This document shows positions 28,981 through 36,738 of a stretch of DNA of 64,000 bases, in pieces (position 1 is the stretch's first letter; every line of letters starts with the position of its first letter). The stretch lies in NCBI GenBank assembly GCA_003987725.1, contig RXJH01000004.1:115322-179321 (forward strand), written 5' to 3'. The notes under the pieces are model-generated. The model was not told the DNA's origin. It saw only the letters and a program-made list of their open reading frames with translations, and made no database searches. A program made the position numbers and the translations under genes. Origin of the DNA: Hyphomicrobium sp. GTDB taxonomy: Bacteria > Pseudomonadota > Alphaproteobacteria > Rhizobiales > Hyphomicrobiaceae.

Positions 28981-29363
28981 TTGCAATCGGCATGGGAGCG
29001 AACAGCCTTGCTCAACCGGATGATTTTTCCGCGGCGCTCGCAACGGTGTGGCGCGAGGCGGGCGGCTGCGATGAGGTTGCGACGCTCGCCACGGCAGCGT
29101 TTGCTGCCCACGTTCAAGCGGCAGCATTGAAGGCTGGCGTTTCCTTTCGTCCGTGGATGCTGATTGCGCTGCGCGAAAGAAGCGCGGACTGCGTGACGCG
29201 TTCGGAGCGATCGTTGTCGCTTTTCGGCGTGACATCGATTGCCGAGGCTGCGGCATTGGTCAGCGCGGGACCGCGTTCGCATCTCATCATGCCGAGGCGC
29301 GTCGTTGGCAACATCACGGTCGCGGCAGCGCAATCGGCGGCTCGCGGGGAACGGCGGAAATGA
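28977..29363 (+). CDS. cobE: CobE-like protein (CbiG C-terminal domain family)
   Basis: The product has 128 residues. The position between cobL and cobM and the C-terminal part ([17 protein letters not shown], then [20 protein letters not shown]) identify the CobE/CbiG-C family. The N-terminal glycine motif is GMGANS, where most members have a GIGCR-type sequence, so the loop is altered. CobE is needed for cobalamin synthesis in P. denitrificans, but its exact reaction in the aerobic route is not settled. Four-base overlaps join it to both neighbours. Confidence 0.82.
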   Translation: MIAIGMGANSLAQPDDFSAALATVWREAGGCDEVATLATAAFAAHVQAAALKAGVSFRPWMLIALRERSADCVTRSERSLSLFGVTSIAEAAALVSAGPRSHLIMPRRVVGNITVAAAQSAARGERRK

Positions 29364-30115
29364 CGGTCCATTTTATCGGTGCCGGCCCTGGCGCCGCAGA
29401 TCTCATCACGGTGCGCGGGCGCGATCTGATCGCGCGCTGCCCGGTCTGTCTTTATGCCGGCTCTCTCGTTCCGCAGGCTCTGCTGACGCATTGTCCGCCG
29501 GGCGCTGAAATTGTCGATACGGCCCCGATGACGCTCGACGAGATCGTCGAACGCATCGCGCAAGCGACGCGCGACGGCAAGGATGTGGCGCGGCTTCATT
29601 CCGGCGATCTGTCGATCTGGAGTGCGGTCGGCGAGCAGCTTCGCCGTCTCGATCAGCTCGATATTCCTTATACAGTGACGCCGGGCGTACCGGCGTTTGC
29701 TGCTGCGTCAGCGGCGCTGGCGCGCGAGCTGACGCTTCCCGAGGTCGCTCAGTCCGTGGTGCTGACGCGGACATCGGGCCGGGCTTCGGCGATGCCCGAG
29801 CGCGAACAGCTCGAGACGTTTGCCGAGACGCGTGCGACGCTCGCCGTGCATCTTTCGATCCATGCGATCGCGGACGTCGTCAGGCGTCTTTTGCCATTCT
29901 ACGGACCGGAGTGTCCGGCGGTTGTCGTCTATCGCGCCACATGGCCGGAGGAGCAGATCATTCGCGGCACTCTGCAGACTATCGCTGCGCAAACCGCCGA
30001 GGCGGGACCGGAACGCACGGCGCTGATTTTGGTCGGCGAGGCGCTCGGGCGTGACGACTTCCGCGAGAGCGCGCTTTATAGCGTCGATTATCGCCGCCGT
30101 TTTCGCGGTGGCTAG
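29360..30115 (+). CDS. cobM: Precorrin-4 C(11)-methyltransferase
   Basis: CobM methylates C11 of precorrin-4. The 251-residue protein begins [20 protein letters not shown] and has [32 protein letters not shown] and [17 protein letters not shown], all diagnostic for this step. ATG 29360 overlaps the cobE stop; the upstream extension to 29153 falls inside cobE. cobB follows after 18 bp. Confidence 0.96.
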   Translation: MTVHFIGAGPGAADLITVRGRDLIARCPVCLYAGSLVPQALLTHCPPGAEIVDTAPMTLDEIVERIAQATRDGKDVARLHSGDLSIWSAVGEQLRRLDQLDIPYTVTPGVPAFAAASAALARELTLPEVAQSVVLTRTSGRASAMPEREQLETFAETRATLAVHLSIHAIADVVRRLLPFYGPECPAVVVYRATWPEEQIIRGTLQTIAAQTAEAGPERTALILVGEALGRDDFRESALYSVDYRRRFRGG

Positions 30116-30133
30116 AAGAATAGGCGGCTGACC

Positions 30134-31456
30134 ATGCCCGAAGCATTGACGTTGCCGCCAGGATTGATGATCGCGGCGCCGCGCTCGGGTTCGGGGAAGA
30201 CGACCGTCACGCTCGGCCTGCTGCGCGCGCTCGTCCGGCGCGGTCTTGCGGTGCAGCCGTTCAAATGCGGACCGGACTACATCGATCCGGCATTCCACGC
30301 CGTGGCGGCGGCTCGCCCGTCCTACAACATCGACAGCTGGGCGATGAGCTTCGATCGTGCGGCCGATATTTTGTCGCGTTCGTCGAATGGGGCGAATGTC
30401 GTCGTTTGCGAAGCGTTGATGGGTCTCTTCGACGGCGTTTCCAAAGCGGGGGCCTGGGGCAACGGCGCCAGCGCCGATATCGCGGCGAAAACGGGCTGGC
30501 CCGTCATTCTCGTGCTCGATGTTTCCGGCCAATCGCAAACGGCCGCGGCCGCCGCTCGTGGTTTTCAAGGGTTTCGAGACGGCGTGACGATCGCCGGTGT
30601 CATCCTCAATCGGGTGGGCAGTCCGCGCCATGTCCGTTTTGCGTCGGAGGCGCTGGAGGCCGCCGGGCTTCCGGTCGTCGGGGCCTTGCCGCGGGAAAAC
30701 AACGTCGTCCTGCCGGAGCGGCATTTGGGGTTGGTGCAGGCCGAGGAGACGGCGGAGATCAACGCCCGGCTCGAGGCGTTGGCAGATTTCATAGAGACGC
30801 ACGTGGACGTCGGCAGGCTTCTCCAGCTCGCGGTGCCGGGATCGGTGGCGCAAGGAGCGCGTCCGAAGATCAAGCCGCCTGCGCAGCGTATCGCTCTCGC
30901 GAGGGATGCCGCCTTCTCGTTCGTCTATCCGCATCTGCTGGAAGGCTGGCGCGCGGCCGGTGCCGAAATCATTCCGTTCTCACCGCTTGCGGACGAAGCG
31001 CCCGATCGCGAATCCGATCTTGTCTGGTTGCCTGGTGGGTATCCGGAGCTTCACGCGGGTGCATTGGCGAATGCCGGTCGTTTCAGGTCGGCCCTCACCA
31101 CATTTGCGCAGTCGCGGCCGGTTCACGGCGAGTGCGGCGGGTACATGGCGCTTGGTGCCGGCCTCGTCGATGCCGAGGGTCAGCGCCACCAGATGTTGGG
31201 ACTTCTGGGGCTCGAAACATCATTCGCAAACCGGAAAATGAACCTCGGGTACCGGCTGGCGGAGCTGGTCGCGGACTGTCCGTTGGGCGGCGCCGGGGAG
31301 CTTTTGATGGGGCACGAGTTTCATTATGCGAGCGTGCTGGCCGCGCCTGATGAGCCCCTTTTCCGATTGCGGAATTCGGACGGCGAGGCCCTTTCGGGGG
31401 GCGGCAGCCGTCGAGGGCACGTCACGGGGTCGTTTTTTCATTTTATCGATAAATAA
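30134..31456 (+). CDS. cobB: Hydrogenobyrinic acid a,c-diamide synthase
   Basis: CobB amidates the a and c acetate groups before cobalt insertion, with glutamine and ATP. The 440-residue protein has the ATPase loop IAAPRSGSGKTTVTLGLL, FKCGPDYIDPAFH, VVCEALMGLFDGV, and the C-terminal amidotransferase motif VHGECGGYMALGAGLVD with the Cys nucleophile. Last gene of the riboswitch-led operon. cobF and cobS/cobT, needed for the aerobic route, are not in this window. Confidence 0.96.
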   Translation: MPEALTLPPGLMIAAPRSGSGKTTVTLGLLRALVRRGLAVQPFKCGPDYIDPAFHAVAAARPSYNIDSWAMSFDRAADILSRSSNGANVVVCEALMGLFDGVSKAGAWGNGASADIAAKTGWPVILVLDVSGQSQTAAAAARGFQGFRDGVTIAGVILNRVGSPRHVRFASEALEAAGLPVVGALPRENNVVLPERHLGLVQAEETAEINARLEALADFIETHVDVGRLLQLAVPGSVAQGARPKIKPPAQRIALARDAAFSFVYPHLLEGWRAAGAEIIPFSPLADEAPDRESDLVWLPGGYPELHAGALANAGRFRSALTTFAQSRPVHGECGGYMALGAGLVDAEGQRHQMLGLLGLETSFANRKMNLGYRLAELVADCPLGGAGELLMGHEFHYASVLAAPDEPLFRLRNSDGEALSGGGSRRGHVTGSFFHFIDK

Positions 31457-31477
31457 CCGGCGCCTCGGCCGGATTTT
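31457..31477 (+). terminator. Weak rho-independent terminator after cobB
   Basis: CCGGC and GCCGG arms enclose a six-base loop directly after the cobB stop codon, followed by ATTTTC. The T-run is short, so termination may be partial. Confidence 0.4.
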
Positions 31478-31536
31478 CAGGCTACGGTTGAACCTGGGCG
31501 ATCGTTTGCCCGCTCTACAAGTTAACCGGAAGTTCT

Positions 31537-31561
31537 GGAACTTTTTAGAACCCTGCGCATT
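31537..31561 (+). promoter_or_regulatory. EcfG-type promoter of nepR-ecfG
   Basis: GGAAC (31537-31541), 16 bases, CATT (31558-31561). The published alphaproteobacterial stress-sigma consensus is GGAAC, 16-17 bases, CGTT, also written GGAAC-N18/19-TT. It lies about 80 bp before the nepR start, so the sigma factor would control its own operon. Confidence 0.65.
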
Positions 31562-31639
31562 TAGGTCTGGGAAGGTTCGTCCGGAACCCGGTGTGCACAC
31601 ACGAGTACTACGGAATCCGTCAAATAGGGTCTTTGCAAG

Positions 31640-31849
31640 ATGGGCACAGGCAGTGATCCCAAGAGAGGGGATTCAGCGACTATGCAGGCACCGTTACCGG
31701 CCGAGCTTCAGGGGCAGATTGGCCAGCGTTTGAGAGAGGCCTACATCGAACTTATCAACGAGCCAGTCCCCGATCGGTTCGTTGTGCTCCTGCAAAAACT
31801 GAAACAACGCGAGGAGCAGAGTAAGGAGGATGGTCGTGACGAAAAGTGA
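31640..31849 (+). CDS. nepR: NepR-family anti-sigma factor
   Basis: The 69-residue cytosolic protein is the anti-sigma factor of the general stress response; it holds EcfG inactive and is released when phosphorylated PhyR binds it. The NepR core is visible as IGQRLREAYIELINEPVPDRFVVLLQKL in two parts around the invariant Pro, followed by a charged tail. ATG 31640 is taken, but ATG 31682 (55 residues) has a better upstream AGAGGGG and is a real alternative. It overlaps ecfG by 14 bases. Confidence 0.92.
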   Translation: MGTGSDPKRGDSATMQAPLPAELQGQIGQRLREAYIELINEPVPDRFVVLLQKLKQREEQSKEDGRDEK

Positions 31850-32390
31850 CGACGACCTGCAAGCTCTCCTGATCGCGGCCGTTCCCAATTTGCGCGCATT
31901 TGCGAATTCGCTTTGCGGCGACCCGACGCGTGCCGACGATCTGGTGCAGGATACGCTCGTCAAGGCCTGGTCCAATCTGGATGGTTTCGAAAAAGGCTCG
32001 AACCTGAAGGCCTGGCTCTTCACGATCCTGCGCAATACCTACTTTTCCGAACTTCGGAAGCGCCGTCGTGAGGTCGAGGATGCGGACGGGGCGATGGCGG
32101 AGCGCATGTCGGTTCTGCCCGAGCAACATGTTCATATGGATCTCGTCGACTTCAAGAAAGCGTTCGGCGTCTTGAGCGATGATCAGAAGGAAGTTCTGCT
32201 GCTCGTCGGTGCGGAAGGCTTCTCTTACGAAGAGGCAGCCGAGATCACCAACGCTGCAGTCGGTACGGTCAAAAGCCGAGTCAATCGCGCCCGTGTGGCC
32301 TTGAACAAGGCCCTCGGTCTCGAAGCCGGCGAGAGCATCAATCCCAATGGCGAATTCGCCGGAATTACGCGAGCTGTGGGGCGAGGTTAG
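31836..32390 (+). CDS. ecfG: EcfG-type (ECF15) general stress response sigma factor
   Basis: The product has 184 residues. Region 2 is clear (RADDLVQDTLVKAWSNLDGF, then LKAWLFTILRNTYFSELRKRR) and region 4 reads LSDDQKEVLLLVGAEGFSYEE with VGTVKSRVNRAR. The frame also allows ATG 31830, but the AAGGAGG at 31823-31829 is then too close; GTG 31836 is six bases from it and is preferred. Overlap with nepR gives translational coupling of sigma and anti-sigma. It directs stress genes through the GGAAC-N16/17-CGTT promoters found nearby. Confidence 0.95.
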   Translation: MTKSDDDLQALLIAAVPNLRAFANSLCGDPTRADDLVQDTLVKAWSNLDGFEKGSNLKAWLFTILRNTYFSELRKRRREVEDADGAMAERMSVLPEQHVHMDLVDFKKAFGVLSDDQKEVLLLVGAEGFSYEEAAEITNAAVGTVKSRVNRARVALNKALGLEAGESINPNGEFAGITRAVGRG

Positions 32391-32516
32391 CCCCGGTTGC
32401 GCGAAGAGCCGAGACGGATAAGTTCATGGGGTGCACGGACGTAATACCCTATCCGGGATGATCCTGTGTTTCGGTACAGTATCGTCTCGCCATAAAACGA
32501 GATTACGAGGTGTCAA

Positions 32517-33323
32517 ATGTCGATAGCCGAATCCATTGCTCCCCATTTGCCGTATCTGCGCCGCTACGCACGATCGCTGACGGGAAGCCAACAGTCCGGT
32601 GACAATTACGTCGCGGCCGTCCTGGAGGCGTTGATTGCCGATTCCGAGGCGTTCGACAAATCGATTGCTCCGCGAGTCGCGCTCTATCGCACTTTCACCA
32701 AGGTTTGGAATTCGCTGGCCGTAAATCGCATTCCTGACGAGGTTCGACAACTTGATAAGCCGCTTCCGGAGCGGCGGTTGGAGTCGATCACCCCACTTCC
32801 GAGACAGGCATTCCTTCTCGTCTCGGTCGAAGGCTTCTCCACGGCGGAGGCAGCACAGGTTCTTGATGTCACTCCGGCGCACGTGACCGAGCTTCTGCAG
32901 ATGGCGGGCGCAGAAATTGCCGAACAACTTTCGGCGGATGTTCTCATTATCGAGGACGAACCGCTGATCGCGATGGACCTGGAAGCGCTTGTCGTCGATA
33001 TCGGGCATCGCGTGCAGGGCGTCGCCCGGACGCATCAGGAAGCCGTGGCAGAGGTTGCGAAAAAAGCGCCGTCGCTCGTTCTCGCCGATATTCATCTCGC
33101 TGACGGAAGCTCGGGACTCGAGGCGGTGAACGAAATCCTCGAGACGATCAGCGTTCCGGTTATTTTCATCACCGCATTCCCGGAGCGCTTGCTGACGGGG
33201 ACAAAGCCGGAGCCCGTGTTTCTCATCACGAAGCCTTTCGAGCCTGCGGTCGTGAAGGCAATGATCAGCCAGTCGTTGTTCTTCGGTCTCAGATCGAAAA
33301 AATCCGGTCAACGCGCGGCCTGA
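32517..33323 (+). CDS. phyR: PhyR, anti-anti-sigma response regulator
   Basis: The product has 268 residues. The N-terminal half (about 1-130) mimics an ECF sigma factor (PYLRRYARSLTGSQQSGDNYV; LPRQAFLLVSVEGFSTAEAAQVL). The C-terminal half is a receiver with DVLIIEDEPLIAMDL, the phosphoacceptor Asp in SLVLADIHLADGSSG, a Thr in VIFITAFPERLL and the conserved Lys in ITKPFEP. When phosphorylated, the sigma-like half binds NepR and frees EcfG. An RBS-like ACGAGG is seven bases from ATG 32517, just after a small TCTCG...CGAGA hairpin. No GGAAC-type promoter is seen upstream. Confidence 0.97.
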   Translation: MSIAESIAPHLPYLRRYARSLTGSQQSGDNYVAAVLEALIADSEAFDKSIAPRVALYRTFTKVWNSLAVNRIPDEVRQLDKPLPERRLESITPLPRQAFLLVSVEGFSTAEAAQVLDVTPAHVTELLQMAGAEIAEQLSADVLIIEDEPLIAMDLEALVVDIGHRVQGVARTHQEAVAEVAKKAPSLVLADIHLADGSSGLEAVNEILETISVPVIFITAFPERLLTGTKPEPVFLITKPFEPAVVKAMISQSLFFGLRSKKSGQRAA

Positions 33324-33347
33324 CACGTTTCAGCTCCCTGATGAAAG

Positions 33348-33377
33348 AGGCGCGGCTCCTGTTGGCCGCGCCTTTCT
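33348..33377. terminator. Bidirectional terminator between phyR and the PRC-barrel gene
   Basis: Perfect nine-base arms AGGCGCGGC (33348-33356) and GCCGCGCCT (33365-33373) enclose an eight-base loop. T-rich sequence follows on the plus strand (TTTCTC) and, less so, on the minus strand (CTTTCATC). It separates two convergent genes. Confidence 0.75.
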
Positions 33378-33393
33378 CGTTGGAGTAACAGTT

Positions 33394-33864
33394 TTATTGC
33401 GGTTGCGATGGCGTGGAATTTGGAGCGGGCGTCTCGGACGCCTGCTTCGCACTATCGAGTTCCGACTTCTTCGTCGCCGAGCCTTCCGTCCAAACGTAGT
33501 TGGGTGCCGAGGAAAGGTTGTCCTTGCTGGCGTCGAGGACCGCGACCGTGTTGCCGTTTTTTTCTGAGAATTTAATCTCGTTGAATGGGACGCCAACGTT
33601 CTTCTCACCGACGCCTAGAAAGCCGCCGACGCCGATCACGGCAGTGCTGACTTTTCCAGCATTGTCGAGAACGAGATAATTGATGTCGCCGAGCTTATCG
33701 CCAGCAGCGTTCTCCACGCGCAAACCGATGAGGCTTGACGTGCTCTGCTCGCCAATCGCTTGCGTTTTGACGAACGAAAGAGCCTCTGCCGATGAGGTGA
33801 GCAATGCGGGCGCTATCGCAAGTCCGGCGATGATGGCGGCACGGCTCAAGGTCTGTTTGTTCAT
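33394..33864 (-). CDS. Exported PRC-barrel domain protein, EcfG target
   Basis: The product has 156 residues. A signal peptide covers about 1-30 (MNKQTLSRAAIIAGLAIAPA... to AEA). A PRC-barrel-like domain follows (SSLIGLRVENAAGDKLGDINYLV-type start, VIGVGGFLGVGEKNVGVPF), then a Ser/Thr/Pro/Gln-rich tail. Such proteins are common stress-induced envelope proteins in Rhizobiales; the molecular role is unknown. ATG 33864 was chosen because the frame to 34050 would run across the promoter and terminator. Directly upstream is an EcfG-type site. Confidence 0.85.
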   Translation of the reverse strand: MNKQTLSRAAIIAGLAIAPALLTSSAEALSFVKTQAIGEQSTSSLIGLRVENAAGDKLGDINYLVLDNAGKVSTAVIGVGGFLGVGEKNVGVPFNEIKFSEKNGNTVAVLDASKDNLSSAPNYVWTEGSATKKSELDSAKQASETPAPNSTPSQPQ

Positions 33865-33898
33865 TGTCGGTCTTCTCCTGGTGACGTTGCGTTTGGTC

Positions 33899-33923
33899 AA
33901 TCGCACCGCGAATTTTTTGTTCC
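33899..33923 (-). promoter_or_regulatory. EcfG-type promoter of the PRC-barrel gene
   Basis: On the minus strand: GGAAC (33923-33919), 16 bases, GATT (33902-33899), which also fits GGAAC-N18-TT. The ATG is 35 bases downstream, giving a short leader. Confidence 0.6.
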
Positions 33924-33970
33924 ACTTTGATCGGTTCGATTTGAAAGCGATCAATCGTGCATACTCGAAT

Positions 33971-33999
33971 GAAAACGGCCGGGCTGTGGTCCGGCCGTT
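33971..33999 (-). terminator. Rho-independent terminator after the DUF1328 gene
   Basis: AACGGCCGG (33974-33982) and CCGGCCGTT (33991-33999) form a nine-base stem; on the minus strand it is followed by TTTTC. It ends transcription of the DUF1328 gene before the PRC-barrel promoter. Confidence 0.7.
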
Positions 34000-34056
34000 C
34001 TTAAAGGCTTCGCTAGCCTGCGTGGCGATTACACAATTCCGGTCACGCAATCGGAG

Positions 34057-34230
34057 TCAGGCCCGGCGGATGAAACTCGCGACGATGGAGACGATGAAGA
34101 GTACGATTGCGACCCAGAAGATGAGCCGGGCTCCTTCCATCGCGGTGCCGGCGACTCCGCCAAATCCTAAAGCCGCGGCCACAATCGCTACGATCAAGAA
34201 GACGATTGCGTAGTAAAGCAGGTTTCCCAT
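34057..34230 (-). CDS. DUF1328 (YtjA-like) small membrane protein, EcfG target
   Basis: This gene encodes 57 residues, starting [20 protein letters not shown] and ending SFIRRA. It has two hydrophobic helices joined by a [13 protein letters not shown] loop, the pattern of the DUF1328/YtjA family of inner-membrane proteins often induced in stress. Function unknown. A textbook EcfG-type promoter ends 36 bases before the ATG and a terminator follows the stop, so it is a single-gene unit in the stress island. Confidence 0.88.
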   Translation of the reverse strand: MGNLLYYAIVFLIVAIVAAALGFGGVAGTAMEGARLIFWVAIVLFIVSIVASFIRRA

Positions 34231-34266
34231 AGGCTCCGATCCATTTCCAAAAATGCACCTTGGGAG

Positions 34267-34292
34267 AACGTGCGCCGAAACCGCGCGGTTCC
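34267..34292 (-). promoter_or_regulatory. EcfG-type promoter of the DUF1328 gene
   Basis: On the minus strand: GGAAC (34292-34288), 17 bases, CGTT (34270-34267), an exact match to the GGAAC-N16/17-CGTT consensus. The ATG is at 34230. Confidence 0.75.
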
Positions 34293-34335
34293 GAATTACG
34301 GCGAAGGTAGGGCGGGATCAGCCTCGAATGCCGCA

Positions 34336-34383
34336 CAAAAAAATTAGAGTCCGCGCCGCTCGGGGGGAAGCGGTCGCGAACTC
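34336..34383 (-). terminator. Strong rho-independent terminator of the predicted stress small RNA
   Basis: On the minus strand GAGTTCGCGACCGCT pairs with AGCGGCGCGGACTC around a CCCCCC-containing loop: fourteen pairs with one bulged A. TAATTTTTTT follows directly. No coding sequence lies upstream on this strand within the preceding 100 bases, so it must end a non-coding transcript. Confidence 0.85.
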
Positions 34384-34448
34384 TTTTAAGTGACGCCGTA
34401 CCCTGGGCCACGGGGGAGTGGGGAGGGAGTATTTGGGTACGGTCACAG
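34337..34448 (-). ncRNA. Predicted EcfG-dependent small RNA with C-rich anti-Shine-Dalgarno loop
   Basis: No protein gene occupies 34231-34689. A perfect EcfG-type promoter (34479-34455) and the terminator at 34383-34336 face the same way and define a transcript of about 112 nt. Its 5' half folds: GTGACCGTACCC (34446-34435) pairs with GGGTACGGCGTCAC (34403-34390), twelve pairs with a two-base bulge. The 31-base loop contains CTCCCTCCCC and ACTCCCCC, able to pair with GGAGG-type ribosome binding sites. Rhizobial and Rhodobacter stress RNAs with CCUCC-rich loops are known, so this could be a member or an analogue. Exact ends, expression and targets are inferred. Confidence 0.72.
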
Positions 34449-34454
34449 TGGGAC

Positions 34455-34479
34455 AACGTAGCGAGCGTTAGCGGGTTCC
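34455..34479 (-). promoter_or_regulatory. EcfG-type promoter of the predicted small RNA
   Basis: On the minus strand: GGAAC (34479-34475), 16 bases, CGTT (34458-34455), an exact consensus match. The first protein gene downstream is 225 bases away and has its own promoter and an intervening terminator. Confidence 0.75.
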
Positions 34480-34689
34480 AAAGTTTCCTGGGGTATTTTT
34501 TGCCCGCCTTCAGGACACGCGGATGGATTGATTTCGATTCAAAATGCGCCGATATGCGTGGGCGTAGACTCGCTATGTTCGTTGGCCGATAGCTTGGCCA
34601 AATGCATTACGAGTTGGAAAGGTCTGAGCAGTTCAGTCGTGCTATCAATAGAAAAAAATTGCTTTTAGCAGGCGGTTGGCACGACGGTT

Positions 34690-36231
34690 ATGTCGTGGCA
34701 TTGCATACACTTTCCGTCGATCATTCTTAGCTGGGTTATGGGCCGCCAAAACATATCGCGGAGATTTGCAGCGTTCCTGACGTCGAATGCGACGAGAACG
34801 TTGTTGGTCTGGGTTTCAATCGCAGTTCTATCCGGGCTCGCAGCAATCGTTGCTTGGCAATGGACGGTGACGGCTGCAGATCGCGTTGCTCAGACGCTGC
34901 TCTATCAGCAAGGTCTGACGAAGTGGCTGAGTGCCGCACAGGATCTTGAGATCGCGCAACGCGGATATCTGCTTACACGAGATCCAGCCTATCTCGCGTC
35001 CTATGAAGCCGCGAAGAAGTCCGTGGACGGCATTCACACCGATTTCACCCGGATCGGACGCAACAACCATCAGCTGCTGGCTGCGATCGAGGAGGTTCAC
35101 AAGGCGCAGCAGGAACACCTGTCGGCGATCGACAAGAGCATTTCAGCCGCGGCGAAGGATCCAAATCCACCTGGTCAGCTCTCAGAGAACAGTCTCGACA
35201 TCGCGCTGTCGAACAGGTTGCGCGATGAGATCGCCGCCGCCAGCCGGCAGCAACAACTTCTCTTCGAAGAGCGTGTCGCTCAATTTCACAACCAGAGTTT
35301 CTGGCTCCTGATCGCGATGCTCGCGATCTTGCTGGCCTGCGCTGCGTTGGCGATGGTTGCCTTGATCCGCGAGCGACAACGCGTGGAAGCGCTGGAGATT
35401 ACAGCCCTGACGCTGACGTCAACAAACCGGTCGCTGGAAGCGCGAGTCAAGGCGCGCACTGAAGAGCTCGCTATCGAGCGCGATCGGGCGGAAGCGGAAC
35501 GGGAGCGCGCAGAAGCGCTGCTCAGGGATGTTACGCACCGCATCGGCAATACGCTTTCGCTCGTCGTCGGCTTTATCAATCTGCATATCCGTCACACGTC
35601 TGATCCGCGATCCTTGAAAACGCTAACGGGTGCTCGGGATCGCATTCATGCAATCGCGAGCGCGCAGCGGCGGATCAATGTAGTCAACGATCTCGAGCTC
35701 GTGCGCATCGACACGCTCATGCAAGCGGTTCTGGACGATGTGGCGGAAACGGCCGGAGAAAGCCGGATTCATTTGACGATCGAGGTGCCGCCGCTTCTGG
35801 CGCCCGCGCAAGTCGCGACGTCGCTCTGCGTGCTGGCGCAAGAATTCGTCGTCAATTCATTCAAGCATGCTTTCGGCGAGGACGGCGCGGGCGAGGTCAA
35901 TGTCCGGTTGAGGCAAACGGGCGAAACCGGAGCGGAACTGATTATCGAGGATGACGGCTACGGGATCGGTGCCAGTCTTTATGGGGGCATCCCGAGTGAT
36001 GCCGACAAAATGCTGCAGGCCAACGCGAGCAATGGGGGCGAGGGACTGGGAACGAAAATCGCGGCTCTCCTGACGCGGCAGTTTTCGGGAGCCATCACCT
36101 ATGAACCCGTGAGGCAGGGGCATGCGAGACCGGGCACGCGGGTCTCGATCAAATTGCCGGAGTTAGCACTCACGGTGCCGAGCGATGAAGTTTCAACTAC
36201 GGAAAAAGGACTGAAGAGGACGCCCGCGTGA
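34690..36231 (+). CDS. CHASE3-domain sensor histidine kinase (HisKA_2 type)
   Basis: The product has 513 residues (499 if ATG 34738 is used; neither has a good ribosome binding site). A membrane segment near residues 40-62 (VWVSIAVLSGLAAIVAWQW), a periplasmic CHASE3-like helical domain, and a second segment near 205-228 (FWLLIAMLAILLACAALAMV) are followed by a coiled coil and kinase core. The phospho-His lies in RDVTHRIGNTLSLVVGF, the N-box in EFVVNSFKHAFG, and G1 in IIEDDGYGIG. It lacks the WxE motif of HWE kinases, so HisKA_2 fits better. Within the stress island it is a candidate input kinase for PhyR. Confidence 0.9.
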   Translation: MSWHCIHFPSIILSWVMGRQNISRRFAAFLTSNATRTLLVWVSIAVLSGLAAIVAWQWTVTAADRVAQTLLYQQGLTKWLSAAQDLEIAQRGYLLTRDPAYLASYEAAKKSVDGIHTDFTRIGRNNHQLLAAIEEVHKAQQEHLSAIDKSISAAAKDPNPPGQLSENSLDIALSNRLRDEIAAASRQQQLLFEERVAQFHNQSFWLLIAMLAILLACAALAMVALIRERQRVEALEITALTLTSTNRSLEARVKARTEELAIERDRAEAERERAEALLRDVTHRIGNTLSLVVGFINLHIRHTSDPRSLKTLTGARDRIHAIASAQRRINVVNDLELVRIDTLMQAVLDDVAETAGESRIHLTIEVPPLLAPAQVATSLCVLAQEFVVNSFKHAFGEDGAGEVNVRLRQTGETGAELIIEDDGYGIGASLYGGIPSDADKMLQANASNGGEGLGTKIAALLTRQFSGAITYEPVRQGHARPGTRVSIKLPELALTVPSDEVSTTEKGLKRTPA

Positions 36232-36257
36232 TGGAAAGGCCGGCAGGGGAAGCACGA

Positions 36258-36704
36258 CTAAGGCTTGCCGAATGAGCCGACTTTCCAGCGCGCAGCATAG
36301 GCGGGCGAGAGCTCCAAGGCCCGGGGTTTAGGGCGCTGCGAACTTCCCATTTGCATGCAGTCAACGACGAATGTAATCGCCGATTTCACCGAGCGTTCGG
36401 AATAGGGTTTGATGATGATGCCGCAGGCAGACGAGAAGTCTTGCGGTATTTGCTGTGGATTCGATGTCGTGAAAATCACTGTGGCATGGGCGTCTTCACA
36501 GAGGTGCCGCGCGACGGCCGGTCCGGTTATGCCATCGCTCAGATGAACGTCGACGAGTGCCAGATCGCAACTCGTCATCTGTGCGAGTGTAAGTGCCCGA
36601 CGTGACGATCCGGCAATGCCGACGACTTGATGGCCCAAGTCTGTGACGATCGCTTCCAGCTCGTCAGCGACAATCGGTTCGTCTTCGGTGATCAGAATCT
36701 TCAT
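36258..36704 (-). CDS. Single-domain response regulator, EcfG-controlled
   Basis: The product has 148 residues: a receiver domain (MKILITEDEPIVADELEAIV; phosphoacceptor Asp in CDLALVDVHLSDG; VIFTTSN with the switch Thr; IIKPYSE with the Lys) and a short basic tail with no output domain. It resembles the PhyR receiver, so it may compete for or relay phosphate in the stress cascade. ATG 36704 is chosen because the longer frame to 36740 would run into the promoter -10. It converges on the CHASE3 kinase gene (26-bp gap). Confidence 0.9.
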   Translation of the reverse strand: MKILITEDEPIVADELEAIVTDLGHQVVGIAGSSRRALTLAQMTSCDLALVDVHLSDGITGPAVARHLCEDAHATVIFTTSNPQQIPQDFSSACGIIIKPYSERSVKSAITFVVDCMQMGSSQRPKPRALELSPAYAARWKVGSFGKP

Positions 36705-36738
36705 CACGCCCCCGCGTGCCATTGTCCCACTCGGCGAC

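Noticed and set aside
31570-31600. Second GGAAC before nepR (near 31581)
   Set aside because: No acceptable CGTT-like or TT element at the required distance.
33680-34213. 177-codon plus-strand frame opposite the PRC-barrel and DUF1328 genes
   Set aside because: It is antisense to two recognisable genes and runs through two promoters and a terminator; a shadow frame.
34480-34520. T-rich run (TATTTTTT) after the small-RNA promoter, as a terminator on the plus strand
   Set aside because: No stable stem precedes it on the plus strand; the nearby symmetric bases pair poorly.
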